Shown: positions 1 to 10,784 of the stretch, one piece after another
How positions within the stretch are numbered: the first letter of the stretch is position 1
How the letters are laid out: the number at the start of each line of letters is the position of its first letter
From: an uncultured Eubacterium sp.
GTDB lineage: Bacteria > Bacillota > Clostridia > Lachnospirales > Lachnospiraceae
Length of the DNA: 64,000 nucleotides
Assembly: GCA_947642745.1 (NCBI GenBank)
Contig: CANRTU010000006.1
Span: forward strand, 1 to 64,000
Direction: 5' to 3'
Program-made: the position numbers and the translations under genes
Notes under the pieces: model-generated
Told to the model about the DNA's origin: nothing
The model's database searches: none
The model's input: only the letters and a program-made list of their open reading frames with translations

Positions 1-148
1 CAGGCTTTATGCGGCCTATAGATACTTTTTGCGTTATGGAACTGTCAAAGACCCGGGTGTTTGTCGTAACGAATAGGCCCGGTCTGCTTTACAAAACAAT
101 CTTTTAGGATTATAATTCCTATATAAATTCAACGAAATGAGGTGACCC

Positions 149-2257
149 ATGAATCCATTACCATTAAACAGAATCCACTTAATACCTTTTGACAATGTAT
201 CCGGCTATGATGTACGTCCCGGCTTTTATGACATCAACGGGGCAACCGCCATTCCGGGCGGCGTAAACTTTACTGTACATTCCAATCATGCCACATCCTG
301 CGAGCTGCTGCTGTTCCACCGTCAGGAAGACGAACCTTATGCGATCTTAAAGTTTCCGGATAATTACCGGATCGGTAACGTATATTCCATGATCGTATTC
401 AAACTTAATATCGAAGAATTTGAGTATGCCTACCGGATAGACGGCCCTTACGAACCAGACTGCGGCCTGATCTTTGATCCTACAAAAAATCTGCTTGACC
501 CATATGCCAAAGCTGTCACCGGCCAGAGTATCTGGGGCAATCGTGAAACACAGAACCGTTTTTACAAAGCCAGGGTAGTAAAAGACGATTTTGACTGGGG
601 CACATTAGTCCATCCAAAAATCCCGATGGAAGACCTGATTATCTATGAACTGCATGTCCGGGGATTTTCCATGGCAGATGGTTCACTTCAGGCAAAACCC
701 GGCACCTTTGCCGCACTGACAGAAAAAATACCGTACCTGAAAGAGCTCGGTGTAAATGCCGTGGAACTAATGCCTATATTTGAATTTGACGAAACCGGTT
801 CCCTGCGCACCTATAACGGACAGGACCTGATCGACTACTGGGGTTACAATACCGTCAGCTTCTTTTCCCCAAATACCAGCTACTGCGGCGGTATCGAGTA
901 CAATCGTGAAGGTACGGAGTTAAAGCAGCTGATCAAAGCGCTTCATGAAAATGAAATTGAAGTTATATTAGATGTCGTCTTTAACCATACTGCGGAAGGA
1001 AATGAAAACGGACCGTTTTTCTCCTTCAAAGGATTTGATAATAACATTTATTATATGCTGATGCCAAACGGCGAATACTATAATTACAGCGGCTGCGGCA
1101 ATACCTTAAACTGCAACCACCCGATCGTACAGGAAATGATTACAGAATGCCTCCGTTACTGGGTAACCTCCTACCGGGTAGACGGGTTCCGTTTCGATCT
1201 TGCTTCCATCCTTGGACGAAATGAAGATGGTTCTCCGATGAGCAAACCGCCGCTGATCCAGCGTCTGGCATTTGATCCGATTCTGGGCGACACAAAACTG
1301 ATCGCAGAGGCCTGGGATGCCGGCGGCCTTTATCAGGTGGGAAGTTTTCCTTCCTGGAAACGTTTTGCGGAATGGAACGGGCGCTACCGGGATGATATTC
1401 GCAGCTTCCTGAAAGGGGATTCTGATACGGCGGGAATTGCCGCAAGACGTATCACCGGTTCTGCCGATTTATACGATCCGCTTACCAGGGGACATAATGC
1501 TTCCGTGAATTTTATTACCTGCCATGACGGCTTTACCATGTATGATCTCTATGCTTATAACCAGAAACACAATGAGGCAAACGGCTGGAATAATACAGAT
1601 GGCAGCGATAACAATCTGAGCTGGAACTGCGGCGTGGAAGGCGACACAACCAGCCCGGAAATTCTTGATCTGCGGGAGCGGATGATCAAAAATGCCTGCG
1701 CGGTTTTACTATGCAGCCGTGGAACCCCGATGTTCCTTGCCGGAGACGAATTCGGAAATACCCAGTATGGAAATAACAACGCCTACTGTCAGGATAATAT
1801 GATCTCCTGGCTGGACTGGTCCTTATTGGAAAAAAATAAAAATCTGTTTTCATTTTTTAGCTATATGATCCAGTTCCGGAAATCCCATGCTGTTATCCGC
1901 CGGAATACGTCAGAAAGCTCCGTAGGATTTCCGTCTGTCAGTCTGCATGAAGCACAGGCCTGGAATTCTGATTACCAGTGGGATTCCCATGTGATCGGCG
2001 TCATGTTCGCCGGAAAGAATGAAAAAAACGGCTCTGACGATATTGTATTTCTGGCCATTAATTCCTACTGGGAAGATGTTACCCAGCATCTGCCGCAGCT
2101 ACCTCCAACCATGCGCTGGACGGTTGTCGTAGATACCTGGCAGAAACAGAGTGTACTGCCACAGCCACAAAAAGTCCAGAACCACACGATCGTATTAAAA
2201 CCACGGAGCGTACAGGTACTGGTTGCCACTAATGTATTCTTAAATGTATTTTCGTAA
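149..2257 (+). CDS. glgX: Glycogen debranching enzyme / isoamylase-type GH13 (GlgX-like)
   Basis: 702 aa ORF; GH13 motifs (DVVFNHT, GFRFDLA, FITCHDGFTMYDL) and GlgX-like N-terminus; RBS gaggtg before ATG. Confidence 0.9.
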   Translation: MNPLPLNRIHLIPFDNVSGYDVRPGFYDINGATAIPGGVNFTVHSNHATSCELLLFHRQEDEPYAILKFPDNYRIGNVYSMIVFKLNIEEFEYAYRIDGPYEPDCGLIFDPTKNLLDPYAKAVTGQSIWGNRETQNRFYKARVVKDDFDWGTLVHPKIPMEDLIIYELHVRGFSMADGSLQAKPGTFAALTEKIPYLKELGVNAVELMPIFEFDETGSLRTYNGQDLIDYWGYNTVSFFSPNTSYCGGIEYNREGTELKQLIKALHENEIEVILDVVFNHTAEGNENGPFFSFKGFDNNIYYMLMPNGEYYNYSGCGNTLNCNHPIVQEMITECLRYWVTSYRVDGFRFDLASILGRNEDGSPMSKPPLIQRLAFDPILGDTKLIAEAWDAGGLYQVGSFPSWKRFAEWNGRYRDDIRSFLKGDSDTAGIAARRITGSADLYDPLTRGHNASVNFITCHDGFTMYDLYAYNQKHNEANGWNNTDGSDNNLSWNCGVEGDTTSPEILDLRERMIKNACAVLLCSRGTPMFLAGDEFGNTQYGNNNAYCQDNMISWLDWSLLEKNKNLFSFFSYMIQFRKSHAVIRRNTSESSVGFPSVSLHEAQAWNSDYQWDSHVIGVMFAGKNEKNGSDDIVFLAINSYWEDVTQHLPQLPPTMRWTVVVDTWQKQSVLPQPQKVQNHTIVLKPRSVQVLVATNVFLNVFS

Positions 2258-3016
2258 TATATCTACTGTATGTCCACTGGCTCCAATCAGATCCTGTCGT
2301 TCGCATACACTCATCTGATACCGGATGAACAGTTCAAATGTTTCTTCATCCATCGTACGCAGCGCCTGGCGCATATAATTGGCCGGGCCGTCTGGTGCGA
2401 TGATCTGTATACGTTCCAGACCAGCAGTTTCATTAATCATATCAATATCTTCCATCCTGATATAATCATACAGATCTTCCGGCTGCGAGACACAGTGATA
2501 ATTCTCGTCCAGCCTTCCATCCGCCAGACATTCCTTTACATTCTGATCCCGGAATCCGTATATCAGTACACCATATTCATTCATACAGTAAGCTGCCAGA
2601 ACGTAACCTCCGGGCTTCGTCACACGTTTTGCTTCCCGTAGCGCCTGTACCTTATCTTCCATCTGATACAGATGATACATGGGACCCAATACCAGCGTCA
2701 TATCAAAACTATCTGCCCCGAAACGGGATAAATCCAGGGCATTACCCTGATATGCCCTGACTGCGCTGCCTTTAGATTTTAGTATACCCAGATTATATTT
2801 TACCAGCTCCACTGCGGTTACATCATATTCTTCATCTGCCAGCGCCACGCTGTAACGTCCGGTTCCCGCTCCCACATCCAGTATCTTTGGATGCTCCATT
2901 CCTTCCAGATATTTATGTATATATTTCATTGTAATAATATATTCCACCTGTCCGTGACGGCTCTTTAAGCGTTTATCCTCACAGAATTTATTATAATATT
3001 TTTCCAGCTCAGTCAT
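2240..3016 (-). CDS. Class I SAM-dependent methyltransferase
   Basis: ILDVGAGTGRYSVALA motif I and downstream methyltransferase motifs; 3' end overlaps glgX 3' end by 18 nt, convergent. Confidence 0.88.
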   Translation of the reverse strand: MTELEKYYNKFCEDKRLKSRHGQVEYIITMKYIHKYLEGMEHPKILDVGAGTGRYSVALADEEYDVTAVELVKYNLGILKSKGSAVRAYQGNALDLSRFGADSFDMTLVLGPMYHLYQMEDKVQALREAKRVTKPGGYVLAAYCMNEYGVLIYGFRDQNVKECLADGRLDENYHCVSQPEDLYDYIRMEDIDMINETAGLERIQIIAPDGPANYMRQALRTMDEETFELFIRYQMSVCERQDLIGASGHTVDILRKYI

Positions 3017-3046
3017 TACTGCTCCTTTCTTAACAATATAAGATAA

Positions 3047-3136
3047 AAAAGTATCCGGCTGCAGTTTCCTTTTCAGCGCAGGCGATCCTCCCAGAGAGTT
3101 TTACTCTATCGGACGTTCTTTCCTATAGAGTAAAAA
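3047..3136 (-). repeat. Structured intergenic repeat, copy A
   Basis: Minus strand TTTTACTCTATAGGAAAGAACGTCCGATAGAGTAAAACTCTCTGGGAGGATCGCC; similar to copies at 8966, 16741 and 55700. Confidence 0.7.
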
Positions 3137-3166
3137 GCAGGGCTGCTCCCCGGCTGCCCTGCTTTT
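3132..3166 (-). terminator. Rho-independent terminator after glgP
   Basis: Minus strand AAAAGCAGGGC..GCCCTGCTTTTT stem plus T-run just downstream of glgP stop. Confidence 0.75.
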
Positions 3167-3201
3167 ATCTGTTTTACATTATTATCTGTTTAATCCCTGC
3201 G

Positions 3202-5673
3202 TTATTTTTCCACCGGCATCTCCACATGCAGTTTTCTCAGATGCCAGATATCCCGCACATATTCTTCAATCGTACGGTCAGAAGAAAACTTCCCGACATT
3301 GGCCACATTGAGTATGGCGCTCCGTGCCCAGCGGCTTTCATCTTTATAAGCCTCCATGACACGCTCCTGTGCCTGTGCGTATGCACGGAAGTCTTTCAGT
3401 ACAAAATATCTGTCCGCATACTGGGTACAGTTTGTATTCAGCAGCGAATCATACAGACTGCGGAACTGCTCTGTATCATTGTGGGAATAAAATCCGTTAA
3501 TCAGCTGCATCAGTACCTGACGGATTTCTGCGTCACTGTTAAATATTTCCATCGGATTATAATCACGGCGCTGTTCGTGTCCGATGACTTCATCTGAACT
3601 CATACCAAAGATAAAGGCATTTTCTTCGCCCATCTCTTCTACCATTTCCACATTCGCACCGTCCATCGTTCCAATTGTCAGGGCGCCATTTAACATAAAC
3701 TTCATGTTACCTGTACCTGAGGCTTCTTTGGAAGCGGTAGAAATCTGCTCAGACACATCCGCCGCCGCGAAAATCCATTCCGCATTGGATACCCGGTAAT
3801 CTTCAATAAATACAACTTTGATTTTATTATTGATACTCCGGTCATTATTAATCACGTCTGCCACGCTGTTGATTAACTTAATCGTAAGCTTTGCAGTTCT
3901 GTATCCGGCCGCTGCCTTGGCGCCAAAGATAAATGTCCGTGGAATAAATTCCATTTCCGGATGTTCTTTGATCTTGTTATACAGATACATAACATGCAGA
4001 ATGTTCATCAGCTGGCGTTTGTACTCATGCAGACGCTTCACCTGTACGTCAAAGATAGACCGTGGATCTACCTCAATTCCGTTATGTTCCAGAATATATT
4101 TTGCCAGACGCTGTTTATTCTGGTATTTTATATTCATAAATTCATGCTGCGCCTTTTCATCTGATGCGTAGATCGCAAGGCGTTTCATGTGTGAAAGATT
4201 AGTAATCCAGTCTGTGCCGATATGGGCGGTTACCCAGTCTGCCAGTAATGGATTGCCGTGGAGCAGAAATCTCCGCTGTGTGATCCCGTTTGTCTTGTTG
4301 TTGAACTTCTCCGGAAACATCTCATAGAAATCCTTTAATTCCTCATTCTTTAAGATTTCCGTATGAAGCCTTGCCACACCATTGACAGAATAACCTGCCG
4401 CAATTGCCAGATGAGCCATTTTTACCTGTCCGTCATAAATAATGGCCATTTTCTGGATTCTGTTATGATCATTTGGAAATTTAGCCTGGATCTGTAAAAT
4501 AAATCTGCGGTTAATTTCCTCAACGATCTGGTAAATTCTCGGAAGCAGTCTGGAGAAAATCTCAATCGGCCATTTTTCCAGCGCTTCCGCCATAATCGTA
4601 TGGTTGGTGTAGGCACAGGTCTTTGTGGTAATCTCCCAGGCTGTATCCCATCCCAGACCTTCCACATCCATCAGAAGACGCATCAGCTCTGCCACCGCCA
4701 GCGTCGGATGGGTATCGTTCAGCTGTACTGCCACTTTATCCGGCAGGGTGCGGATATCGTCGTGATTTTTCTTAAATTTGGATATAGCTCTCTGCAGGGA
4801 AGCAGACACAAAGAAATACTGCTGTTTTAACCTGAGCTCTTTGCCGGCGATATGATCGTCGCACGGATACAGCACGTCCACCAGGTTTCTGGCCAGATTT
4901 TCCTGCTCTACCGCTTTATGGTAATCTCCTTTGTCAAAGGAATTCAGCTCGAAGACCTCCATTGGTTCCGCATCCCAGATCATCAGCGTATTTACCATAT
5001 TGTTGTTATAACCCACAATCGGCATATCGTATGGAATCGCCTTAACAGACTGATAGCCTTCATGGACGAATCTGGTCCTGCCATCCGCATTATTTTCCGT
5101 ACGCACATAGCCGCCAAATTTTACTTCATAACTGTATTCCGGTCTGCGCAGTTCAAACGGATAACCGTCTTTCAGCCAGTTATCCGGCGCCTCAATCTGG
5201 TAGCCGTCCCGGATCTCCTGACGGAACATACCATAACGGTAACGGATTCCACAGCCATATGCCGGATAGCCAAGCGTGGTCAGGGATTCCAGAAAGCAGG
5301 CGGCAAGTCTTCCAAGGCCGCCGTTGCCCAGTGCCGGGTCTGGTTCCTGATCCTCAATCACATTTAAATCCAGTCCGATTTCTTTTAATGCCTCCATCAC
5401 TTCCTGATAAGCGGTTAAATTAATCAGGTTGTTGCCCAGCGCACGGCCCATCAGAAATTCCATCGACATATAATAAACAATCTTTGGATCTTCTTTATCA
5501 AAAGTTTTCTGGGACGCCAGCCAGTTATCTATGATTACATCCTTAACGGTATGAGCCACAGCCTGGTAAATTTCCTGCTGGCTGGCCTCATCAAGAGTCT
5601 TGCGGTACAGATTTTTTACATCGTCTTTTACACTCCTGATAAATGCCTCTTTTTCGAATATTTGATTTTTCAT
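3202..5673 (-). CDS. glgP: Glycogen/starch/alpha-glucan phosphorylase
   Basis: 823 aa; EASGTGNMKFMLNGALTIGTMDGANVE PLP-site region. Confidence 0.95.
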   Translation of the reverse strand: MKNQIFEKEAFIRSVKDDVKNLYRKTLDEASQQEIYQAVAHTVKDVIIDNWLASQKTFDKEDPKIVYYMSMEFLMGRALGNNLINLTAYQEVMEALKEIGLDLNVIEDQEPDPALGNGGLGRLAACFLESLTTLGYPAYGCGIRYRYGMFRQEIRDGYQIEAPDNWLKDGYPFELRRPEYSYEVKFGGYVRTENNADGRTRFVHEGYQSVKAIPYDMPIVGYNNNMVNTLMIWDAEPMEVFELNSFDKGDYHKAVEQENLARNLVDVLYPCDDHIAGKELRLKQQYFFVSASLQRAISKFKKNHDDIRTLPDKVAVQLNDTHPTLAVAELMRLLMDVEGLGWDTAWEITTKTCAYTNHTIMAEALEKWPIEIFSRLLPRIYQIVEEINRRFILQIQAKFPNDHNRIQKMAIIYDGQVKMAHLAIAAGYSVNGVARLHTEILKNEELKDFYEMFPEKFNNKTNGITQRRFLLHGNPLLADWVTAHIGTDWITNLSHMKRLAIYASDEKAQHEFMNIKYQNKQRLAKYILEHNGIEVDPRSIFDVQVKRLHEYKRQLMNILHVMYLYNKIKEHPEMEFIPRTFIFGAKAAAGYRTAKLTIKLINSVADVINNDRSINNKIKVVFIEDYRVSNAEWIFAAADVSEQISTASKEASGTGNMKFMLNGALTIGTMDGANVEMVEEMGEENAFIFGMSSDEVIGHEQRRDYNPMEIFNSDAEIRQVLMQLINGFYSHNDTEQFRSLYDSLLNTNCTQYADRYFVLKDFRAYAQAQERVMEAYKDESRWARSAILNVANVGKFSSDRTIEEYVRDIWHLRKLHVEMPVEK

Positions 5674-5693
5674 TGGTGTCCTCCTTCTGGTTG

Positions 5694-8600
5694 TTATTGC
5701 TTTTCGACACTTAGAGTTACTTTTTCACCATTGATATTCCACTCTTTGATATACCCGCAAAGTGCGTCCGCCTCCAGGCGTACGCCAAGTACATCCGACT
5801 GGATTATATTTCCATTTTTTGCGAAAATATCTGCAATCTTTTCATTTGCGGTGTAAGAAACCGCAATCTGATCCATAACCTCAAATCCAGCTTCTTTCCT
5901 CATGGTCTGGAGTTTGCTGATAATCTCCCGCACAAAACCCTCTTCCAAAAGCTCCGGTGTCAGTCTGGTATCCAGTACAACAGTAATGTTATGGTCGTTC
6001 ACTGCCATGTATCCTTCCTGCTGCGTCATCGTAATCAGCAAATCCTCTTCTGATAATACGATGTTCTCACCAATACTGTCAAGTGTGATTATACCTTTTT
6101 CCCTTAATTGTGTCATTGCGGCGTTTCCATCCAGTCCGGAAAGCGCCTGTTGAATCTGCTTTAAATATTTTCCATACTTAGGGCCTACTGTACGAAGCTG
6201 TGGTTTAAACGTATAATCTGTATAAGAGCTGACATCATCAGAAAATGTAATCTTCTTTATATTTAATTCTTCTTCAATGATTTTTACGAAATACTCTGGC
6301 AGCTCAAACGGCGCCCTCACAAATAAATTTCCCACTGGCTGACGGTTTTTAATATTTGCCGAATTACGGCAGGAGCGTCCCATAACAACGATCCGGAGCA
6401 CCTCGTCCATATTTGTCTCCAGCCCGGCATCTATCCAGGATTCATTAACTGCTGGAAAATCACACAGATGAACGCTCTCCGGCGCTGTAGCGTCAATGCC
6501 GCATACCAGATTGCGGTAAATATCCTCTGTCATAAACGGAATCAGTGGCGCGGCTGTCTTCGTAACTGTTACCAGTGCGGTATACAGCGTCATGTAAGCA
6601 TTGATCTTATCCTGCTCCATGCCCTTTGCCCAGAAACGCTCCCTGCTTCTTCTTACATACCAGTTGGACATTTCATCCACAAAGCCATCCAGTGCCCTGG
6701 CAGCTTCCGGAATCCGGTAACTGCCCAGATTTCCATCCACGGATTTTACAACTGTATTCAGCCTTGATAACAGCCATTTATCCATAACGCCCAGTTTATC
6801 ATATTCCAGCTCGTATTTTGTAGCGTCAAATTCATCAATATTAGCGTATAAAACGAAAAACGCATAGGTATTCCACAATGTGCCCAGGAATTTCCGCTGT
6901 CCTTCCAGCACGGCCTTATCATGGAAACGGTTTGGCAGCCATGGCGCACTGTTGATATAGAAGTACCAGCGGATTGCGTCCGCTCCGTATTTTTTCAGCG
7001 CTTCAAACGGATCGACAGCGTTGCCTTTGGACTTGCTCATTTTCTGTCCTTTTTCATCCTGGACATGCCCCAGCACAATGACATTTTCATACGGCGCCTG
7101 ATTAAAAAGCAGGGTAGATTCCGCCATCAGTGAATAAAACCATCCTCTGGTCTGGTCCACGCCTTCAGAAATAAATTTTGCCGGAAACTGCTGCTGGAAC
7201 AGTTCTTTATTTTCAAACGGATAATGATGCTGGGCAAACGGCATGGCCCCGGAATCAAACCAGCAGTCGATTACCTCTGGTACTCTGCGCATCGTACCGC
7301 CGCATTCCGGACAAGGTAACGTTACGTCGTCAATATATGGCCTGTGCAGCTCCACGTCCGCCGCTTCCGGCCGGCCGCTTTTTTCCGCCAGCTGCGCCCT
7401 GCTGCCAATACATTCCTGGTGTCCGCAGTCACACTCCCAGACCGGAAGCGGTGTTCCCCAGTAACGGTTACGGGATATTCCCCAGTCCTGGATATTTTCC
7501 AGCCAGTCGCCAAAGCGTCCTTTTCCAATAGAATCCGGAATCCAGTTGACTGTATTGTTATTGCGGATCAGATCATCTTTTACCGCCGTCATTTTAATAA
7601 ACCAGGATTCTCTCGCATAATAAATTAACGGTGTGTCGCATCTCCAGCAATGAGGATAATCATGTTCAAATTTCGGCGCATCAAAGAGCAGCCCTTTCTG
7701 TTCCAGATCATTCAGAATCTTAGGATCTGCTTTTTTGACAAAAATTCCCGCATATGCGGTCTCTTCTGTCATTTCGCCCTTGCTGTTGACCAGCTGTACA
7801 AACGGAAGGTCATATTTTCTGCCTACCTTTGCGTCATCTTCACCAAATGCCGGCGCTATGTGTACAATACCGGTACCGTCTGTCATGGTGACGTATTCAT
7901 CACAGGTAATATAATGCGCCTTTTTATTCTGTTTTGCTATGATATCCGCCGCAAAGTCAAACAACGGCTCATACGCTTTATGCTCCAGACCGGTACCGGA
8001 ACATGTTTCCAGCACTTCGTACGCCGCCACGCCTGCGTCTTTATCGCCCAGCCTGCCCAGAACCTGGCCCAGCAGCGCCTGCGCCATATAATAAATATAG
8101 CCGTCCGCCGCTTTTACTTTACAGTAAGTCTCCTGTGGATTCACGCACAGCGCCACATTGGACGGCAGCGTCCATGGCGTGGTGGTCCATGCCAGAAAAT
8201 ACGCCTCTTCCCCGATTACTTTAAAACGGACCACCGCAGAACGTTCCTTTACGGTTTTATAACCCTGCGCCACCTCCTGTGAGGAAAGGGGCGTACCGCA
8301 GCGTGGACAGTAAGGAACAATTTTAAAGCCTTTGTATAGCAGCTTTTTATCCCAGATCTGCTTTAACGCCCACCATTCGGACTCTATAAAATCATCTTCA
8401 TAGGTGACATAAGGTTGTTCCATATCCGCCCAGAAAGCCACCTGGTCTGACAGGTCTTCCCACATGCCTTTATACTGCCAGACAGATTCCTTACACTGTC
8501 TGATAAAAGGCTCCATGCCATATTCTTCAATCTGCTCTTTTCCATTCAGCCCCAGGTGTTTTTCCACTTCCAGTTCTACTGGCAGTCCGTGGGTATCCCA

Positions 8601-8852
8601 GCCCGCTTTGCGGGGTACGTATCTGCCTTTCATCGTCTGGTATCTCGGAATCAGATCTTTAATGGAACGTGTGAGTACATGGCCGATATGGGGTTTACCA
8701 TTGGCAGTCGGCGGTCCGTCATAGAAAGTGTATGTTTCTCCTTCTTTTCTGGAATCCAGGGATTTTTGGAAAATTCCCCGCTCTTTCCAGAAGGCCGCAA
8801 CTTTTTGCTCTCTTTCCGCAAAATTCATGTTCGTATCTACTTTGTTATACAT
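5694..8852 (-). CDS. ileS: Isoleucyl-tRNA synthetase
   Basis: 1052 aa; class I aaRS signatures PHIGHVLTRSIKD and KMSKSKGN; IleRS layout; preceded by a T-box. Confidence 0.95.
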   Translation of the reverse strand: MYNKVDTNMNFAEREQKVAAFWKERGIFQKSLDSRKEGETYTFYDGPPTANGKPHIGHVLTRSIKDLIPRYQTMKGRYVPRKAGWDTHGLPVELEVEKHLGLNGKEQIEEYGMEPFIRQCKESVWQYKGMWEDLSDQVAFWADMEQPYVTYEDDFIESEWWALKQIWDKKLLYKGFKIVPYCPRCGTPLSSQEVAQGYKTVKERSAVVRFKVIGEEAYFLAWTTTPWTLPSNVALCVNPQETYCKVKAADGYIYYMAQALLGQVLGRLGDKDAGVAAYEVLETCSGTGLEHKAYEPLFDFAADIIAKQNKKAHYITCDEYVTMTDGTGIVHIAPAFGEDDAKVGRKYDLPFVQLVNSKGEMTEETAYAGIFVKKADPKILNDLEQKGLLFDAPKFEHDYPHCWRCDTPLIYYARESWFIKMTAVKDDLIRNNNTVNWIPDSIGKGRFGDWLENIQDWGISRNRYWGTPLPVWECDCGHQECIGSRAQLAEKSGRPEAADVELHRPYIDDVTLPCPECGGTMRRVPEVIDCWFDSGAMPFAQHHYPFENKELFQQQFPAKFISEGVDQTRGWFYSLMAESTLLFNQAPYENVIVLGHVQDEKGQKMSKSKGNAVDPFEALKKYGADAIRWYFYINSAPWLPNRFHDKAVLEGQRKFLGTLWNTYAFFVLYANIDEFDATKYELEYDKLGVMDKWLLSRLNTVVKSVDGNLGSYRIPEAARALDGFVDEMSNWYVRRSRERFWAKGMEQDKINAYMTLYTALVTVTKTAAPLIPFMTEDIYRNLVCGIDATAPESVHLCDFPAVNESWIDAGLETNMDEVLRIVVMGRSCRNSANIKNRQPVGNLFVRAPFELPEYFVKIIEEELNIKKITFSDDVSSYTDYTFKPQLRTVGPKYGKYLKQIQQALSGLDGNAAMTQLREKGIITLDSIGENIVLSEEDLLITMTQQEGYMAVNDHNITVVLDTRLTPELLEEGFVREIISKLQTMRKEAGFEVMDQIAVSYTANEKIADIFAKNGNIIQSDVLGVRLEADALCGYIKEWNINGEKVTLSVEKQ

Positions 8853-8965
8853 GCCGCAACTCCTTTTTTATTTAAATATCCCGCCCTTTCCGGCCCTGTG
8901 CCCGTCATACCGCTTTTCTGGTATGCTGGTCAGAACCGTTTCATAATGGGATTTTCATAGAAATT

Positions 8966-9097
8966 AAAAAAATATCCGGCAAAGCCGGATACTCCGCCTG
9001 CGGCGGGCTGCCCCCGGCAGCATCTTCCTCTCCGCCGCAGGGCGATCCTGCCCGGAGGACTTTTATCTTACAGGACGCTCTTTCCTATAAGATAAAA
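8966..9097 (-). repeat. Structured intergenic repeat, copy B (inside ileS leader)
   Basis: Minus strand TTTTATCTTATAGGAAAGAGCGTCCTGTAAGATAAAAGTCCTCCGGGCAGGATCGCC...ATCCGGCTTTGCCGGATATTTTTTT. Confidence 0.75.
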
Positions 9098-9375
9098 AAA
9101 CCCCGTCCTGTTATAGGACGGGGTCTGACCCGCTTTTATACCACCTGTAACACGATACTTATGGCACAACGCCATGCATATCTGTTCCCTGTAACGCAGG
9201 AAATACGTCAGTGCTTACTGGCCTCCGGATAACTCCAGACTGCTGTTTTTCCGGAAACTGTTCAGACTGCTGCTCAGAAGTGATCTTCAGAAATTCCGTG
9301 ACTCATACCGGCTTTCACCCTCCCGGCTCGCTGTCATTTTTGCGGAACTCTTACTGTCTTCGTCAATGCATTTAA
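9094..9375 (-). promoter_or_regulatory. T-box leader of ileS, ending in terminator/antiterminator
   Basis: Minus strand ACAGGTGGTATAAAAGCGGG (T-box-like) followed by CCCCGTCCTATAACAGGACGGGGTTTTTTT; GGGTGAAAGCC stem I region; possible ATC specifier in CTGAAGATCACTTC. Confidence 0.78.
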
Positions 9376-9574
9376 TTATTAATAGCAAGCATAGTATATC
9401 CGCTAATGAAGCATCTGTCAAGAAGTTCTTCACCGCTTAATATTATCCACGGCTGCGCCGTTTCAGTTCACATTTATGCCTGTAACCTTTAAACCGCAAA
9501 TCTGATGTAAACCGGACTCTGCCTGTCTGTTTAAAGCTGCCTGAAGACAGACAGGAGCGCACACCTGACACCAT

Positions 9575-10504
9575 TTATCTGCCAGGCGTACCATGCGGCG
9601 GCGTCCATGACATCGGTTTGAACGGTAACCCGTTTGGGTCATATCCGGAGTCATCCCGGAATGGAAAATCAAACAAATCATCGTAGTCAGACTCATAATC
9701 GTAATCACCGTCATATTCAGAAGAGTACGGCATCTCCTGCATGACTTCCCAGTAAAAGGACTGGAACGGTCCCCACAGCAGCACGAGCGTTACGATAAAG
9801 GCAATGACTGACAATATGGCTGATACAATTCCGGTAACAGCCATAGCCCTTCCTTCCGTACTCCGTCCCAGATGCAGTCCCCCGAAAATAACCGCCGCAA
9901 CAGACAGGGGAATATTCAGGCAGGTACAGAAAAGAACCAGTGACATTATGCCAAGAATCATGGACGCAATCCCAAATCCATTCCCACTGCTGCTTTTTTT
10001 CTGGAACTGATCCGGATGCAGGCCGCCGCCAGTCTGGTTCTCATAATATGGCCGCCCGTTCTGATTCTGTGTCTGCTGATACTGCTGGTATGGTCCTCCG
10101 GGCTGGTTATATGTCTGGTAATATCCGTTCCCCTGCTCTCCGCTCTGGTACTGCTGGCTGCCGCCCTCTGTATAGCCACCGCCGTATGACTGGTCAGAAC
10201 CGCCTGCGTCATTCCTGCCAGACGGCTGCTGGTAACCGCCTCCGGCCTGATATTGTCCATAAGGCTGCTGGTACGTGTTTCCGGTCTGGTTCTGTCCATA
10301 GGGCTGCTGGTACGTATTTCCGCCATAAAAAGACTGGCCGGAGCTGTCCGATCCGGACTGATCCCATCCGTAAGGCTGGCCGGAATTATCCGGCTGACTG
10401 TCCGGCTGACTGTCCGGCTGACGGCCGGAATCCGGCTGACCCATTTCATCTTTTGCATCCGCCGCATCCAGTCCGGAACCGTTATTCAGGTTATTATCTT
10501 CCAT
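9575..10504 (-). CDS. DUF4190-like membrane protein with Q/G/Y-rich N-terminal region
   Basis: QQPYGQNQTGNTYQQPYGQ low-complexity repeats, then two TM segments; start set at MEDNN with GAAAGGAGAAG RBS. Confidence 0.7.
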   Translation of the reverse strand: MEDNNLNNGSGLDAADAKDEMGQPDSGRQPDSQPDSQPDNSGQPYGWDQSGSDSSGQSFYGGNTYQQPYGQNQTGNTYQQPYGQYQAGGGYQQPSGRNDAGGSDQSYGGGYTEGGSQQYQSGEQGNGYYQTYNQPGGPYQQYQQTQNQNGRPYYENQTGGGLHPDQFQKKSSSGNGFGIASMILGIMSLVLFCTCLNIPLSVAAVIFGGLHLGRSTEGRAMAVTGIVSAILSVIAFIVTLVLLWGPFQSFYWEVMQEMPYSSEYDGDYDYESDYDDLFDFPFRDDSGYDPNGLPFKPMSWTPPHGTPGR

Positions 10505-10784
10505 CACTTCTCCTTTCGTCTTTGTCTGTATATATTTCGTCATTGCTATCCGGATAAAATACCAGTGTACCCCTGATCCGCAAAGAGGAACATATCATGC
10601 CCTCCAGGGTACATCTGCCGGAAAACATGTTTCGGACACACTCCGGGGTAAACCACGCATGATACTGCATGATTATCTGTCATTTCGTTCAACGGGTCAG
10701 CCGCAGATAAATGTATATTTCCCAGACGCCAGAATGCAAAAATGAGAGTTAACCATGCATAATCCAGTATTGTCCAAACACGCT

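Noticed and set aside
7178-8960. Multiple antisense ORFs across ileS and glgP
   Set aside because: No RBS or domain; opposite a well-supported essential gene
9940-10557. Plus/minus overlapping ORFs in the DUF4190 gene region (9940..10557, 9958..10467, 10253..10576)
   Set aside because: Low-complexity Q/G/Y repeat DNA stays open in several frames; frame with RBS and TM helices is 9575..10504
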